A DNA stretch of 64,000 nucleotides from Rhodoferax sp. (GCA_031291295.1 JARLJI010000212.1:62001-126000); one strand, 5' to 3'. Counted from the first letter of the stretch, positions 43,149-51,935 are shown. The notes: generated from the sequence alone by a model not told the origin. Numbers and translations: made by a program.

Positions 43149-43871
43149 ATGTTTCGCGACTTGCTGACCAGGGCAATGACCACACTGCCGAGCCAGTGCC
43201 TGGTGTGCCGCGCCTGGCCCGCGCAGCCGGTCTGCGAAGCCTGCGTGGTGCGATTCGCCCAGCCGGTGCCGCGCTGCCCCACCTGTGCGCTGCCCGTGCC
43301 GGCGTCCCGGGAGGGGCCACCGCGTCAATGCGGTGAATGTTTAAAGTCACCACCCCCGCTGGATGCCTGCTTCACAGCCGTATCCTACGCTTACCCTTGG
43401 TCAGACTGCATAGTTAGCTATAAATTCAATAGCAATCCTGGCTTGTCGGCAGCGCTTGCCACGCTCTTGCGCAGCGCGCCCTGGGTGGAGCCCGCGCTCG
43501 AGCGCTGCGATCTGCTGCTGCCCATGCCGCTGTCGAGAGAGCGCCTGTGCGAGCGCGGCTTCAACCAGGCGCTGGCGCTGGCGCGCCACCTCGCCCCCGA
43601 CAAGACCGATAGCGCGCTGCTGCTGCGCATTCGCGATACGCCGTCGCAACGCCCTCTCAAGCGCGCCGAGCGCCAGCGCAACATGGCGGGGGCGTTCGCG
43701 CTGGAGCCCCTGCGCGCTGAGCGCGTGCGCGACCAAAGGGTGGTGCTGGTCGATGACGTGATGACCAGCGGCGCCTCGCTGTTTGCCGCAGCGCACGCCC
43801 TGCGCCAGGCCGGTGCCGCCCACATCACGGCGCTGGTGGTCGCCCGCACTGATGACCCGGCGGCGGCTTAA
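43149..43871 (+). CDS. comF: ComF-family phosphoribosyltransferase-like protein
   Basis: ComF/GntX family protein (240 aa) linked to natural transformation and DNA utilisation. An N-terminal zinc-ribbon with four or more Cys (CLVCRAWPAQPVCEAC; RCPTCALPV; CGECLK) is followed by a phosphoribosyltransferase domain with the PRPP motif VVLVDDVMTSGAS. The segment VSYKFNSNPGL, where relatives have a conserved LKY-like strand, is encoded by a palindromic-element copy. The start is ATG 43149; the longer frame overlaps the divergent promoter. Nine bp before trmL, so likely co-transcribed. Confidence 0.9.
   Translation: MFRDLLTRAMTTLPSQCLVCRAWPAQPVCEACVVRFAQPVPRCPTCALPVPASREGPPRQCGECLKSPPPLDACFTAVSYAYPWSDCIVSYKFNSNPGLSAALATLLRSAPWVEPALERCDLLLPMPLSRERLCERGFNQALALARHLAPDKTDSALLLRIRDTPSQRPLKRAERQRNMAGAFALEPLRAERVRDQRVVLVDDVMTSGASLFAAAHALRQAGAAHITALVVARTDDPAAA
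43413..43435 (+). repeat. Dispersed palindromic element (head only) inside comF
   Basis: TTAGCTATAAATTCAATAGCAA, the head inverted repeat with diverged centre, in frame with comF. Confidence 0.65.
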
Positions 43872-43880
43872 CATCACCGC

Positions 43881-44357
43881 ATGTTTCATATCGTCCTGGT
43901 CGAGCCCGAGATTCCGCCCAACACCGGCAACATCATCCGGCTGGCCGCCAACACCGGCTGCACCCTGCACCTGGTCGAGCCGCTGGGGTTTTCGATGGAC
44001 GACAAGCTGCTGCGGCGCGCCGGGCTGGACTACCACGAGTACGCCAAAGTGCGCCGGCACGCGGACTGGGCAAGCTTTGTGGCGACGCAGGCGCCGGCCC
44101 CTGAGCGAATGTTTGCGCTGACCACGCGCGGCACGCGCAGCCCCTACGAGGTGGCTTTTGCGCGCGGCGACTGGCTGGTGTTCGGCTCCGAAACACGGGG
44201 CCTGGCGCCGACACTGCGCGCCTCGTTCGCCCCCGCGCAGTGTTTGCGGCTGCCCATGCAAGTCGGCCAGCGCAGCCTGAACCTGTCGAATGCCGTGGCG
44301 GTGACAGTATTCGAGGCCTGGCGGCAACACCATTTTGCGCTGGCCGGCGCCGGCTGA
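43881..44357 (+). CDS. trmL: tRNA (cytidine(34)-2'-O)-methyltransferase
   Basis: SPOUT-fold 2'-O-methyltransferase acting on the wobble base of tRNA-Leu (158 aa). The N-terminal FHIVLVEPEIPPNTGNIIRL, the central LVFGSETRGLAP and the C-terminal MQVGQRSLNLSNAVAV form the characteristic knot motifs. The length is standard for TrmL. It follows comF closely on the plus strand and is convergent with a LysR gene. Confidence 0.96.
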   Translation: MFHIVLVEPEIPPNTGNIIRLAANTGCTLHLVEPLGFSMDDKLLRRAGLDYHEYAKVRRHADWASFVATQAPAPERMFALTTRGTRSPYEVAFARGDWLVFGSETRGLAPTLRASFAPAQCLRLPMQVGQRSLNLSNAVAVTVFEAWRQHHFALAGAG

Positions 44358-44408
44358 AAGCGAGTTGGGCACCGGGCGCTGTGGATCACCGCTGCGCCAG
44401 CGGCCGCC

Positions 44409-45359
44409 TCAGGGTGCCGGCTCGCCCGGATGCGCCAGCCCCACGCGCTCGGCTTGCGCGGCCTTCAGGCGCGTCTGTTCGATCAGGAACTCCATGAAGG
44501 CCCGGGCGCGGGCCGGCACATACTTGCGGCTGGGCAGCGCCGCGTACAGGGTGAAGCGACCGGTAATCCAGGGCGCCAGCACGCGCTGCAACTGGCCGTC
44601 GCGCAGGTAGTTCGCCACCAGGTCCAGCGGCTGCGCGCTGATGCCTGCGCCATCGAGCATCGCGCGCAGCAAGGTGTCGGTGTGGTTGGTCACCAGCGCC
44701 GGCATGACCTCGACGTTCACCTCACGGTCTGCCTCCTGCGGATTGATGAGCCGCCATTCGCCTTGCCGGGCGCCCGTTTGGCGCAGCCGCAGGCAGGCAT
44801 GGTGCTGCAAGTCTTCGGGCTCGCGCGGCGTACCGGCATGGCGCAAATAGTCCGCCGAGGCGCACAGCAGCCCCTCGGACACGATCACGGGCCGCGCCAC
44901 CACATTGGCGTCGTAATGCGCGCCCGCGCCCAGAATCGTCAGGTCGAAATCTTCAATCGGCGGCATCGCGACCGAATCCACTGTGATGTCCAGCACCACC
45001 TTCGGGTAGCGGCGCCGGAACTCGGTCACCAGCGGCGCCAGGATGTACACGGCCATCACCGGCTGGGTGTGCACGCGCAGCAGCCCCGCCATCTCGTCCG
45101 TTTGTTCGCGCGTGGACGCCTCGGCCTCGTCCACGGCGCTCAGGATGTTGCGTACCCGTGTGAGGTACGACTGGCCCGCATCGGTCAGCGAGAGCTTGCG
45201 CGTGGTGCGCTGCAGCAGCCGGGTGCCCAGGTGCTGTTCGAGGTCGGTGATCAGCCGGGTCACGGCGGCGGCCGACATGCCCAGGGAGCGTGCCGCGGCC
45301 GCGAAACCCTCCTGGTCGACCACCTGCTGGAACACCCGCATCGATAAAAGTCGGTCCAT
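44409..45359 (-). CDS. LysR-family transcriptional regulator
   Basis: LysR regulator (316 aa) of the CrgA/DsdC-like group. The N-terminal HTH is at about residues 4-60 (RVFQQVVDQEGFAAAARSLGMSAAAVTRLI) and the effector domain starts after about residue 90. It is divergent from a small secreted DUF4148-like protein across a 217-bp spacer with a palindrome (45394-45412), a probable autoregulatory site. Targets are otherwise unknown. Confidence 0.9.
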   Translation of the reverse strand: MDRLLSMRVFQQVVDQEGFAAAARSLGMSAAAVTRLITDLEQHLGTRLLQRTTRKLSLTDAGQSYLTRVRNILSAVDEAEASTREQTDEMAGLLRVHTQPVMAVYILAPLVTEFRRRYPKVVLDITVDSVAMPPIEDFDLTILGAGAHYDANVVARPVIVSEGLLCASADYLRHAGTPREPEDLQHHACLRLRQTGARQGEWRLINPQEADREVNVEVMPALVTNHTDTLLRAMLDGAGISAQPLDLVANYLRDGQLQRVLAPWITGRFTLYAALPSRKYVPARARAFMEFLIEQTRLKAAQAERVGLAHPGEPAP

Positions 45360-45393
45360 ATGTGCCCTTGGAGGGTTACTTCAAGGCATCTAT

Positions 45394-45412
45394 TATTCCA
45401 CTTTAAGGAATA
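45394..45412. promoter_or_regulatory. Palindrome upstream of LysR gene
   Basis: TATTCC-N7-GGAATA, a perfect 6-bp inverted repeat with LysR-type spacing, centred 44 bp before the LysR start and 175 bp before the divergent small gene. Probable regulator binding site (inference). Confidence 0.5.
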
Positions 45413-45576
45413 GTCAATTGATGACCATGCCATTTATTGATGTCAGTATTTACCCTATAGTTCAGCCATCGATGAGCCGAAACCACTAGACGACTCACCG
45501 AGGCTGGACGAGACGGGACATTCAACAGAGCCCGCCCTGCCCGGAAATGTCTAACCATTGCTAAAGGAAATTCATC

Positions 45577-45870
45577 ATGAACGCTACCAAACTTTTCGCC
45601 GCTACCGCTTTTGCCGCTCTGGCGACCATCGGCGCCCATGCCGGCGAAGTTGATCTGACCCCACTGCCCGCGTTCCACTCCACCGCCTCAGTGGCGCAAC
45701 TGCGAGCCGGGGCCATCGCTGCCGCCCAGAACCCGCACGGCGATACGGGCGCCAACTACCGCTTGGCGCCTGTGGTCAAATCCGATGTGGCCCGCGCCAC
45801 GGTGCGCGCCCAGACGATCGCGGCGCTGCGCGCCGGCCAGATCACCCACGGCGAAGCCGCCTCGATGTAA
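45577..45870 (+). CDS. Small secreted protein, DUF4148-like
   Basis: A 97-aa exported protein. The signal peptide (TKLFAATAFAALATIGAHA) is cleaved around residue 22. The mature part is short, rich in Ala and helical (VARATVRAQTIAALRAGQITHGEAASM), the repeat style of DUF4148 proteins common in Burkholderiales. The RBS is AAAGGAAA. It is followed by a good terminator. Possibly regulated by the divergent LysR. Function unknown. Confidence 0.8.
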   Translation: MNATKLFAATAFAALATIGAHAGEVDLTPLPAFHSTASVAQLRAGAIAAAQNPHGDTGANYRLAPVVKSDVARATVRAQTIAALRAGQITHGEAASM

Positions 45871-45908
45871 TCAGTCGAGTGCGCGTGCCGAAGCCGGCAC
45901 GCCAGCAA

Positions 45909-45945
45909 AAAAGCCCGCACGGGAAACCGCTGCGGGCTTTTCTCT
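45909..45945 (+). terminator. Intrinsic terminator after the small secreted protein
   Basis: AAAAGCCCGCA (45909-45919) pairs with TGCGGGCTTTT (45931-45941) across 11 nt, followed by CTCTTTT. It can also serve the converging MaoC gene. Confidence 0.88.
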
Positions 45946-45985
45946 TTTGGGGGGCTACGAGTCGCCGGGCTCGGCGTGAATCGTT

Positions 45986-46441
45986 TTAGGGATAGCGCCG
46001 CGACAGCGACTCGGCCACGCACACCGGCTTGGCTTGGCCTTCTCGCTCGATCGCCACTTCCCAGTTCATTTGGATGCCATCGTTGTCGATCGGCGTGCAT
46101 TCGAGCAGCTTCATGCGCGCGCGCAGGCGGCTGCCGACCGGCACCGGGGCCATGAAGCGCACCTTGTTGAGTCCGTAATTCACGCCCATGCGCGACTGCA
46201 CGACCTCGAACGCCGAAGCAAAAAACGTCGGCAGCAGCGACAGCGTCAGAAAGCCGTGCGCAATCGGCGCGCCAAACGGGCCCGCCTTGGCTTTTTCCAC
46301 GTCCACATGAATCCACTGGTGGTCGCCGGTGGCCTCGGCGAACAGGTTGACCTGCTGCTGCGTGATGGTGATCCAGTCGCTGACCGCGACCTCCTGGCCC
46401 ACCAGGGACGCCAGTTCGGAAAGGGTTTGAAAGGTTTTCAT
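45986..46441 (-). CDS. MaoC-family (R)-specific enoyl-CoA hydratase
   Basis: Hot-dog-fold hydratase (151 aa). The catalytic Asp/His pair lies in FAEATGDHQWIHVD (hydratase-2 motif), followed by GPFGAPIAHGFLTLSL. Members hydrate trans-2-enoyl-CoA to the (R)-3-hydroxyacyl-CoA and often supply PHA synthesis, but the group is broad. The start MKTFQTLSEL at 46441 is preferred over the long upstream frame, which overlaps parA. It is 61 bp from the ParA-like gene on the same strand. Confidence 0.9.
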   Translation of the reverse strand: MKTFQTLSELASLVGQEVAVSDWITITQQQVNLFAEATGDHQWIHVDVEKAKAGPFGAPIAHGFLTLSLLPTFFASAFEVVQSRMGVNYGLNKVRFMAPVPVGSRLRARMKLLECTPIDNDGIQMNWEVAIEREGQAKPVCVAESLSRRYP

Positions 46442-46502
46442 GGCGCGACTGTAAAGCCTCGCCCTGCCCCGCGGTGTCCAGCCTGTGACACGCCGGTGCC
46501 CG

Positions 46503-47120
46503 TCATTGATCGAGCCATCTGCCAATCGGCTGCCACTGCTCCAGATCCTTCTCCACACGGCCCGGGGCCACATCGAACAGCGTCAGCCCGCGCGCCGCCA
46601 GATGGATGTAATTTTGCGTGTCGCGCACAAAGCCCAGCACGGGAACGCCCAGCGTGCCCACAAACTCGCGCAGCTTGTCGGCCGCGAGGGTCCGCTCGTC
46701 TACCCGCATGCCGACAATACCGATCTGCAACTTGCCGGCATGCCGGTTGTCGAGCAGCCGGTCGAGAAAGCTGCGCGTGGCAAAAATATCGAACACGCTG
46801 GGCTGCAGCGGCACGATCACCCGGTCGGCCAGTTTCATCAGGTCATTGAAGCGCCAGCCGTGCAAGCCCGCGGGGGTATCGAGCACCACATGGGTCGTGC
46901 CCTTGGGCGGCTTGGCAATCTGGTCCGCGTTCACATCCCAGGTCGTGATCGGGCGCGCCAGCCCCGGGCGCAGCCCCAACCACAGGCGCGAGGACTGCTG
47001 CCGATCGGTGTCCCCGAGCATCACGGCGTGGCCTTGCGCGGCGAAATAGCCCGCGATATTGGTGGCCAACGTGGACTTGCCCACGCCGCCTTTGGGATTG
47101 GCTACGACCACGACCGGCAT
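46503..47120 (-). CDS. ParA-family ATPase (orphan)
   Basis: Deviant Walker A ATPase of the ParA/MinD superfamily (205 aa). The motif PKGGVGKSTLATNIAGYF is at residues 8-25, then GDTDRQQSSRLW and VVLDTPAGLHGW (Walker B). No ParB, parS-like repeat or partner is visible next to it, so a role in chromosome partition cannot be assumed. Short ParA-type proteins of this sort also position other cargos. It diverges from the KefC gene. Confidence 0.88.
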   Translation of the reverse strand: MPVVVVANPKGGVGKSTLATNIAGYFAAQGHAVMLGDTDRQQSSRLWLGLRPGLARPITTWDVNADQIAKPPKGTTHVVLDTPAGLHGWRFNDLMKLADRVIVPLQPSVFDIFATRSFLDRLLDNRHAGKLQIGIVGMRVDERTLAADKLREFVGTLGVPVLGFVRDTQNYIHLAARGLTLFDVAPGRVEKDLEQWQPIGRWLDQ

Positions 47121-47276
47121 GACGCACTCCTTGGAAAGCCTGGATGGAAAGCCTGAACCCGGTACTTCGGATTCACGCTATGTTAGCGGCTTGGTTGACA
47201 ATCCGGAAAACGCTGGCTGTCGCCGCCGCTGACCGGTTCGCCCGCAGCCCATGACAACAAATCGGAAGCAATACCC

Positions 47277-49106
47277 ATGGAACACGCGCCCGCCTGGCTG
47301 ACCAACAGCTTTATCTACCTGGCCGCCGCCGTCATCGTGGTGCCGCTGTCGCGGGCGCTCGGCCTGGGCGCCATCATCGGTTACCTGGTCGCGGGCATCG
47401 CCATCGGCCCCTGGGGACTGGGGCTGGTGACGAATGTGCAGGACATCCTGCACTTTGCCGAATTCGGCGTGGTGCTGATGCTGTTCCTGGTCGGGCTGGA
47501 GCTCGAGCCCGACCGCCTGTGGAGCCTGCGCCGCCCGATCTTCGGCTGGGGCAGCGCCCAGGTGCTGATTTGCGCATTGGCCATCGGTGCCACGGCCGTG
47601 GCCTTCGGCGTGCGCTGGCAGACGGCCGTGGTGATCGGGCTGGGCCTGGCGCTCTCCAGCACCGCGATTGCGCTGCAGGTGATGGGCGAGCGCAACCTGC
47701 TGCGCACCACCAGCGGGCAGGCCGGCTTCTCCATCCTGCTGTTTCAGGACGTGGCCGCCATTCCAATCCTGGCGCTGCTGCCGCTGCTCGCCGTGGTAAC
47801 GGAGCCGAATGAGGCCGTCGCCGTGACCCACCGGACACTGGAAGCCATCAAAATAGTCGCCGTCATCGGCGGCATCATCCTCGGCGGCCGGTTGCTGTTG
47901 CGCCCGCTCCTGCGCTGGATCGCACGCAGCGAGACCCCCGAGATTTTTACCGCGGCCTCGCTGCTGCTGGTCGTCGGCATCGCGGCCCTGATGCAGTTCG
48001 TCGGCCTGTCCATGGCGCTGGGCGCCTTTCTGGCCGGCGTGCTGCTGGCCGAGAGCGAATACCGGCGCGAGCTGGAAACCGACCTCGAACCATTCAAGGG
48101 TCTGCTGCTCGGGCTGTTCTTCATGGCGGTGGGCATGAGCATCGACTTTGGCGTGCTCATCAGATCACCGGGCCTGATGGCGGCCATCCTGTTCGGCTTT
48201 CTGGCGCTCAAGCTGGCCGTGATTTATGCGCTGGCGCGCGCCATGGACGTGCCGTTCCAGGAGCGCCCGGTGTTCACGCTGCTTCTGGCGCAGGGCGGCG
48301 AGTTTGCCTTCGTGGTGTTCCAGGCCGCGGCCGGCGCCAACGTGTTTGCGCCCGAGACCGCCTCGCTCTTGATCGGCGCCGTGGCGCTGTCGATGCTGAT
48401 CAGCCCGCTATTGCTGGTGGCTGTCGACAAGTGGTTGCTGCCGCGCTACGCGAACTGCAATGTGCCGGTGCTGGAGGAAATCTCGGAGCCGCAGAGCGCG
48501 CCCATCATCATCGCGGGCTTCGGCCGCTACGGACAGATCGTCGGGCGCGTGCTGGCTGCCGAAGGCATCCCCGCCACCGTGCTGGACCACGATGCCGAGA
48601 TGATCGAGGCGGCGCGCGCCTTCGGCTCCAAGGTGTTCTACGGCGACGCGACCCGGCTCGACCTGCTGCGCACCGCCGGCGCGGCCCAGGCGAAGATTTT
48701 CGTGCTGGCGGTGGACGGCGTGGAGCAGTCGCTGGAAATTGTCGATCTGGTGCACGAGCACTTCCCGCACCTGGAACTGGTGGCCAGAGCGCGCGACGTG
48801 ACGCACTGGAACCAGTTGCGCGACCGCGGCGTGATGCGGGTCGAGCGCGAGCTGTTCGAGTCCAGCCTGCGCAGCGCGCGCACCGTGCTGGAACTGCTGG
48901 GCCAGACTTCCGAGGCGGCGCGCCAGAGCGCCCAGCGTTTTCGCCAGCACAACCTGGCGCTGTTCGAGGAGATGCACCCGTACTACAAGGACCGCGCCAA
49001 GCTGATCGCGGTGGTCAAGCGCGGGCGCCAGCAGTTCGAGGAACAGCTGGCCGCGGAGCGCGAGCAGCAGGCGCAGCGCGGGGCGCAGGGTGTCGCCGGC
49101 AGCTGA
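47277..49106 (+). CDS. KefC-type monovalent cation:proton antiporter with RCK domain
   Basis: CPA2-family K+/H+ efflux system (609 aa). About 12 helices span residues 8-380. They are followed by a cytoplasmic RCK/TrkA-N domain with a dinucleotide motif (IIIAGFGRYGQIVGRVLAAEG, about 404-424) and a charged C-terminal tail. The membrane-domain start (LAAAVIVVPLSRALGLGAIIGYLVAG) and the KefB/C-like length fit glutathione-gated efflux. No KefF/KefG ancillary subunit is adjacent. Probable role in electrophile or pH protection. Confidence 0.9.
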   Translation: MEHAPAWLTNSFIYLAAAVIVVPLSRALGLGAIIGYLVAGIAIGPWGLGLVTNVQDILHFAEFGVVLMLFLVGLELEPDRLWSLRRPIFGWGSAQVLICALAIGATAVAFGVRWQTAVVIGLGLALSSTAIALQVMGERNLLRTTSGQAGFSILLFQDVAAIPILALLPLLAVVTEPNEAVAVTHRTLEAIKIVAVIGGIILGGRLLLRPLLRWIARSETPEIFTAASLLLVVGIAALMQFVGLSMALGAFLAGVLLAESEYRRELETDLEPFKGLLLGLFFMAVGMSIDFGVLIRSPGLMAAILFGFLALKLAVIYALARAMDVPFQERPVFTLLLAQGGEFAFVVFQAAAGANVFAPETASLLIGAVALSMLISPLLLVAVDKWLLPRYANCNVPVLEEISEPQSAPIIIAGFGRYGQIVGRVLAAEGIPATVLDHDAEMIEAARAFGSKVFYGDATRLDLLRTAGAAQAKIFVLAVDGVEQSLEIVDLVHEHFPHLELVARARDVTHWNQLRDRGVMRVERELFESSLRSARTVLELLGQTSEAARQSAQRFRQHNLALFEEMHPYYKDRAKLIAVVKRGRQQFEEQLAAEREQQAQRGAQGVAGS

Positions 49107-49117
49107 AAAGCTCAAAC

Positions 49118-49176
49118 GAAATCAGGCTGCAGCCCATACGCCATATAGACTTATTGCTCCTGAATCAAGAGCAACC
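49118..49176 (-). repeat. Dispersed two-part palindromic element with compensated stem
   Basis: Between kefC and pcaF. Head arms TTGCTC / GAGCAA (49154-49159, 49169-49174) keep pairing where other copies have TTGCTA / TAGCAA, i.e. A-T replaced by C-G. The tail contains GGCTGCAGCC (49125-49134). Confidence 0.7.
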
Positions 49177-49199
49177 GTGATCTCTCGTTGGCCGCCCGC

Positions 49200-50405
49200 T
49201 CAGACCCGCTCGAGGATCACCGCAATACCCTGCCCCACGCCAATGCACATGGTGCACAGCGCGTAGCGGCCACCGGTCTTGACCAGCTGGTTGACGGCCG
49301 TGGTGGCCAGGCGCGCCCCGGAGGCGCCGAGCGGATGGCCCAGCGCGATGGCGCCGCCGTTCGGGTTGACGCGCGGGTCGTCGTCCTGCACCCCCAGCTG
49401 GCGCAGCACCGCCAGGCCCTGCGCGGCGAAGGCCTCGTTGAGCTCGATCACGTCCATCTGCGCAATGGTCAGGCCGGTGAGCGCCAGCACCTTTTGCGAG
49501 GCCGGCGCCGGCCCCATGCCCATGATGCGCGGGGCCACGCCCGCCGTCGCCATGCCGACCACGCGCGCCTTGGGCGTGAGGCCGTGTTTGGCGGCGCTGG
49601 CTTCGTCGGCCAGCAACAGCGCGCAGGCGCCGTCGTTGACGCCGCTGGCGTTGCCGGCGGTGATGGTGCCATCGGCGCGCACGATGGGTTTGAGCCTGGC
49701 CAGCACCTCCATGGAGGTTTCACGCGGATGCTCGTCGCGGCTCACCACGATGGCATCGCCCTTTTTCTGGGCAATCGTCACGGGCGTGATCTCGGCATCG
49801 AAATACCCCGACTTCTGCGCCGCCACCGCCTTGAGCTGCGAGGCCAGCGCCATCTTGTCCTGGTCCTGGCGGCTGATCTTGTAATCGGTGGCGACGTTCT
49901 CGGCCGTCTCGGGCATGGAGTCCACGCCGTATTGCGCCTTCATCAGCTTGTTGACGAAGCGCCAGCCGATGGTGGTGTCATACACCGCATTGGCGCGGCT
50001 GAAGGCGCTTTCGGCCTTGGGCATGACGAACGGCGCACGGCTCATGCTCTCCACGCCGCCGGCAATCATCAGGGAAGCCTCGCCCGCCTTGATGGCGCGC
50101 GCCGCGCTGCCCAGCGCATCGAGCCCGGAGCCGCACAGGCGGTTGATGGTCGCACCGGGCAGCTCGATCGGCAGGCCGGCCAGCAGGCTGGACATGCGCG
50201 CCACGTTGCGGTTGTCTTCGCCGGCCTGATTGGCGCAGCCGTAGAGGACGTCGGCAACGGCTTGCCAGTCCACATTGGGGTTGCGCGCCATCAGCGCCTT
50301 TAGCGGGATCGCGCCGAGGTCGTCGGTGCGCACGCTGCTCAAGGCGCCGCCATAGCGGCCGAAGGGGGTGCGGATGGCGTCGCAGATAAAGGCTTGGTTT
50401 GACAT
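49200..50405 (-). CDS. pcaF: 3-oxoadipyl-CoA thiolase
   Basis: Last enzyme of the beta-ketoadipate pathway, splitting 3-oxoadipyl-CoA to succinyl-CoA and acetyl-CoA (401 aa). The catalytic Cys lies in NRLCGSGLDAL, and the C-terminal motifs NPNGGAIALGHPLGASGAR and CTMCIGVGQG are intact. The N-terminal half (CDAIRTPFGRYGGALSSVRT, then GCANQAGEDNRNVARM) is of the PcaF type rather than a general acetyl-CoA acetyltransferase. It follows pcaJ by 18 bp, downstream in the same operon. Confidence 0.95.
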   Translation of the reverse strand: MSNQAFICDAIRTPFGRYGGALSSVRTDDLGAIPLKALMARNPNVDWQAVADVLYGCANQAGEDNRNVARMSSLLAGLPIELPGATINRLCGSGLDALGSAARAIKAGEASLMIAGGVESMSRAPFVMPKAESAFSRANAVYDTTIGWRFVNKLMKAQYGVDSMPETAENVATDYKISRQDQDKMALASQLKAVAAQKSGYFDAEITPVTIAQKKGDAIVVSRDEHPRETSMEVLARLKPIVRADGTITAGNASGVNDGACALLLADEASAAKHGLTPKARVVGMATAGVAPRIMGMGPAPASQKVLALTGLTIAQMDVIELNEAFAAQGLAVLRQLGVQDDDPRVNPNGGAIALGHPLGASGARLATTAVNQLVKTGGRYALCTMCIGVGQGIAVILERV

Positions 50406-50423
50406 GGGAATCTCCTGGTTGGG

Positions 50424-51068
50424 TTAGGGCTGGATCGAAAGGCCGACCAGCTTTTCGAGTTCGGCGTGCGCCAGGCCTTCGACTTTATCAATCAGTTTGA
50501 GGCCTTGGGGCGTGCATTCGAGCGTGGCCAGTTCGGAATAGATCCGTTTCACGCAGGCGATGCCGGTCAGCGGATAGGTGCAGGTCTGGACGATCTTGCT
50601 CTCGCCCTTTTTGGTGAGCAGGTCCATCATGACCCAGGTCTGGCGCGCGCCAATGGCCAGGTCCATCGCGCCGCCGACCGCGGGGATGGCGTCGGGCGCG
50701 CCGGTGTGCCAGTTCGCCAGGTCGCCGGTGGCGCTGACCTGGAACGCACCCAGCACGCAGATGTCCAGATGGCCGCCGCGCATCATGGCAAAGCTGTCGG
50801 CGTGGTGGAAGAACGCGCCGCCCGGCAGCAGCGTGACCGGCTGCTTGCCGGCGTTGATCAGATCGTAGTCTTCCTCGCCCGCGGCCGGCGCCGGGCCCAT
50901 GCCGAGAATGCCGTTTTCGCTGTGCAGGATGACTTCGCGGCTGGCGGGGATGTGGTTGGCCACCAGCGTCGGCATGCCGATGCCGAGATTCACCGTGGCG
51001 CCCTCGTCAATGTCTTGCGCCACGCGCGCGGCGAGCTGATCTTTGCTGCGTTTTTGATAGCTACTCAT
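50424..51068 (-). CDS. pcaJ: 3-oxoadipate CoA-transferase subunit B
   Basis: Beta subunit of the succinyl-CoA:3-oxoadipate CoA-transferase (214 aa). The conserved active-site Glu lies in HSENGILGMGP, and TVNLGIGMPTLVANHIP opens the domain. It is 54 bp from pcaI, the alpha subunit. Together they activate 3-oxoadipate for PcaF. The related acetoacetate transferase (ScoB/AtoA) cannot be ruled out by sequence alone, but the pcaF and IclR context favours the pca role. Confidence 0.92.
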   Translation of the reverse strand: MSSYQKRSKDQLAARVAQDIDEGATVNLGIGMPTLVANHIPASREVILHSENGILGMGPAPAAGEEDYDLINAGKQPVTLLPGGAFFHHADSFAMMRGGHLDICVLGAFQVSATGDLANWHTGAPDAIPAVGGAMDLAIGARQTWVMMDLLTKKGESKIVQTCTYPLTGIACVKRIYSELATLECTPQGLKLIDKVEGLAHAELEKLVGLSIQP

Positions 51069-51122
51069 GCAGAGTCTCCTTGGGCTGCAGGCCGATTTGA
51101 TTCAGTTATTGACGGAGGATGC

Positions 51123-51827
51123 TCACGCCACGGCCTGCTTGAAGCCGCCGGCTTGCGTTGCGACGCGATCGATCTTCACGATCTGGTGCACAAAGATGCC
51201 GGGCGTCACGATGTGCTCCGGGTTCATCTCGCCCAGCTCGACAAGCTCGTGCACCGTGGCCACGGTTTTCTTCGCGGCGGTCGCCATCACGGGGCCGAAA
51301 TTGCGCGCGGCCTTGCGGTAGGTCAGGTTGCCCCAGCGGTCGCCGCGTTCGGCCTTGATGAGCGCTACATCGCCGTAAATCGGCAGCTCCAGCACGTAGT
51401 GCCTGCCGTTGATTTCGCGGGTTTCCTTGCCCTTGGCGAGTTCGGTGCCGTAGCCCGTGGGCGTGAAGAAGGCGCCGATGCCCGCACCCGCCGCGCGAAT
51501 GCGCTCGGCCAGGTTGCCCTGCGGCACCAGTTCGAGCTCGAGCTTGCCACTGCGGTACAGCTCGTCGAACACATACGAGTCGGCCTGGCGCGGAAAGCTG
51601 CAAATGATCTTGCGCACGCGGCCCGCCTTGAGCAGCGCCGCCAGCCCGACGTCGGCATTGCCGGCGTTGTTGTTGACCACGGTCAGGTCCCTGGCACCCT
51701 GCGCGAGCAGGCCGCTGATGAGTTCATCGGGAATGCCGGCCGTGCCGAAGCCGCCAATCATGACGGTGGCGCCGTCTTTCACGTCCGCCAGCGCGTTGGC
51801 CACGGAAGCGGCAATCTTGTTGATCAT
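51123..51827 (-). CDS. pcaI: 3-oxoadipate CoA-transferase subunit A
   Basis: Alpha subunit of the CoA-transferase (234 aa). The family opening VKDGATVMIGGFGTAGIPDELI is at about residues 18-39, and KTVATVHELVELGEMNPEHIVTPG is near the end. It is the first gene of pcaI-pcaJ-pcaF and is divergent from an IclR regulator across 132 bp. The ring-cleavage genes (pcaGH, pcaBCD) are not in this window, so the operon covers only the shared lower steps. Confidence 0.93.
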   Translation of the reverse strand: MINKIAASVANALADVKDGATVMIGGFGTAGIPDELISGLLAQGARDLTVVNNNAGNADVGLAALLKAGRVRKIICSFPRQADSYVFDELYRSGKLELELVPQGNLAERIRAAGAGIGAFFTPTGYGTELAKGKETREINGRHYVLELPIYGDVALIKAERGDRWGNLTYRKAARNFGPVMATAAKKTVATVHELVELGEMNPEHIVTPGIFVHQIVKIDRVATQAGGFKQAVA

Positions 51828-51905
51828 GGAAAAAGCTCCAAAGCAGGGAAAAGGGTCGCCGGTCTGACCCGCTTCGCCAATCTGGCCGGCGGGCCCCTCT
51901 TATTT

Positions 51906-51935
51906 GTTCACAGTAAGAACATATGTTCGTATAAT
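51906..51935 (+). promoter_or_regulatory. Promoter and operator of the pca regulator
   Basis: -35 TTCACA (51907-51912), 17-bp spacer, perfect -10 TATAAT (51930-51935). Overlapping are three GTTC/GAAC half sites (51906, 51917, 51925), with a perfect GAACATATGTTC palindrome at 51917-51928. Half-sites about 10 bp apart resemble the three-repeat operators known for PcaU/PcaR. The site lies over the promoter, suggesting autorepression and activation of the divergent pcaIJF operon. Confidence 0.75.
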
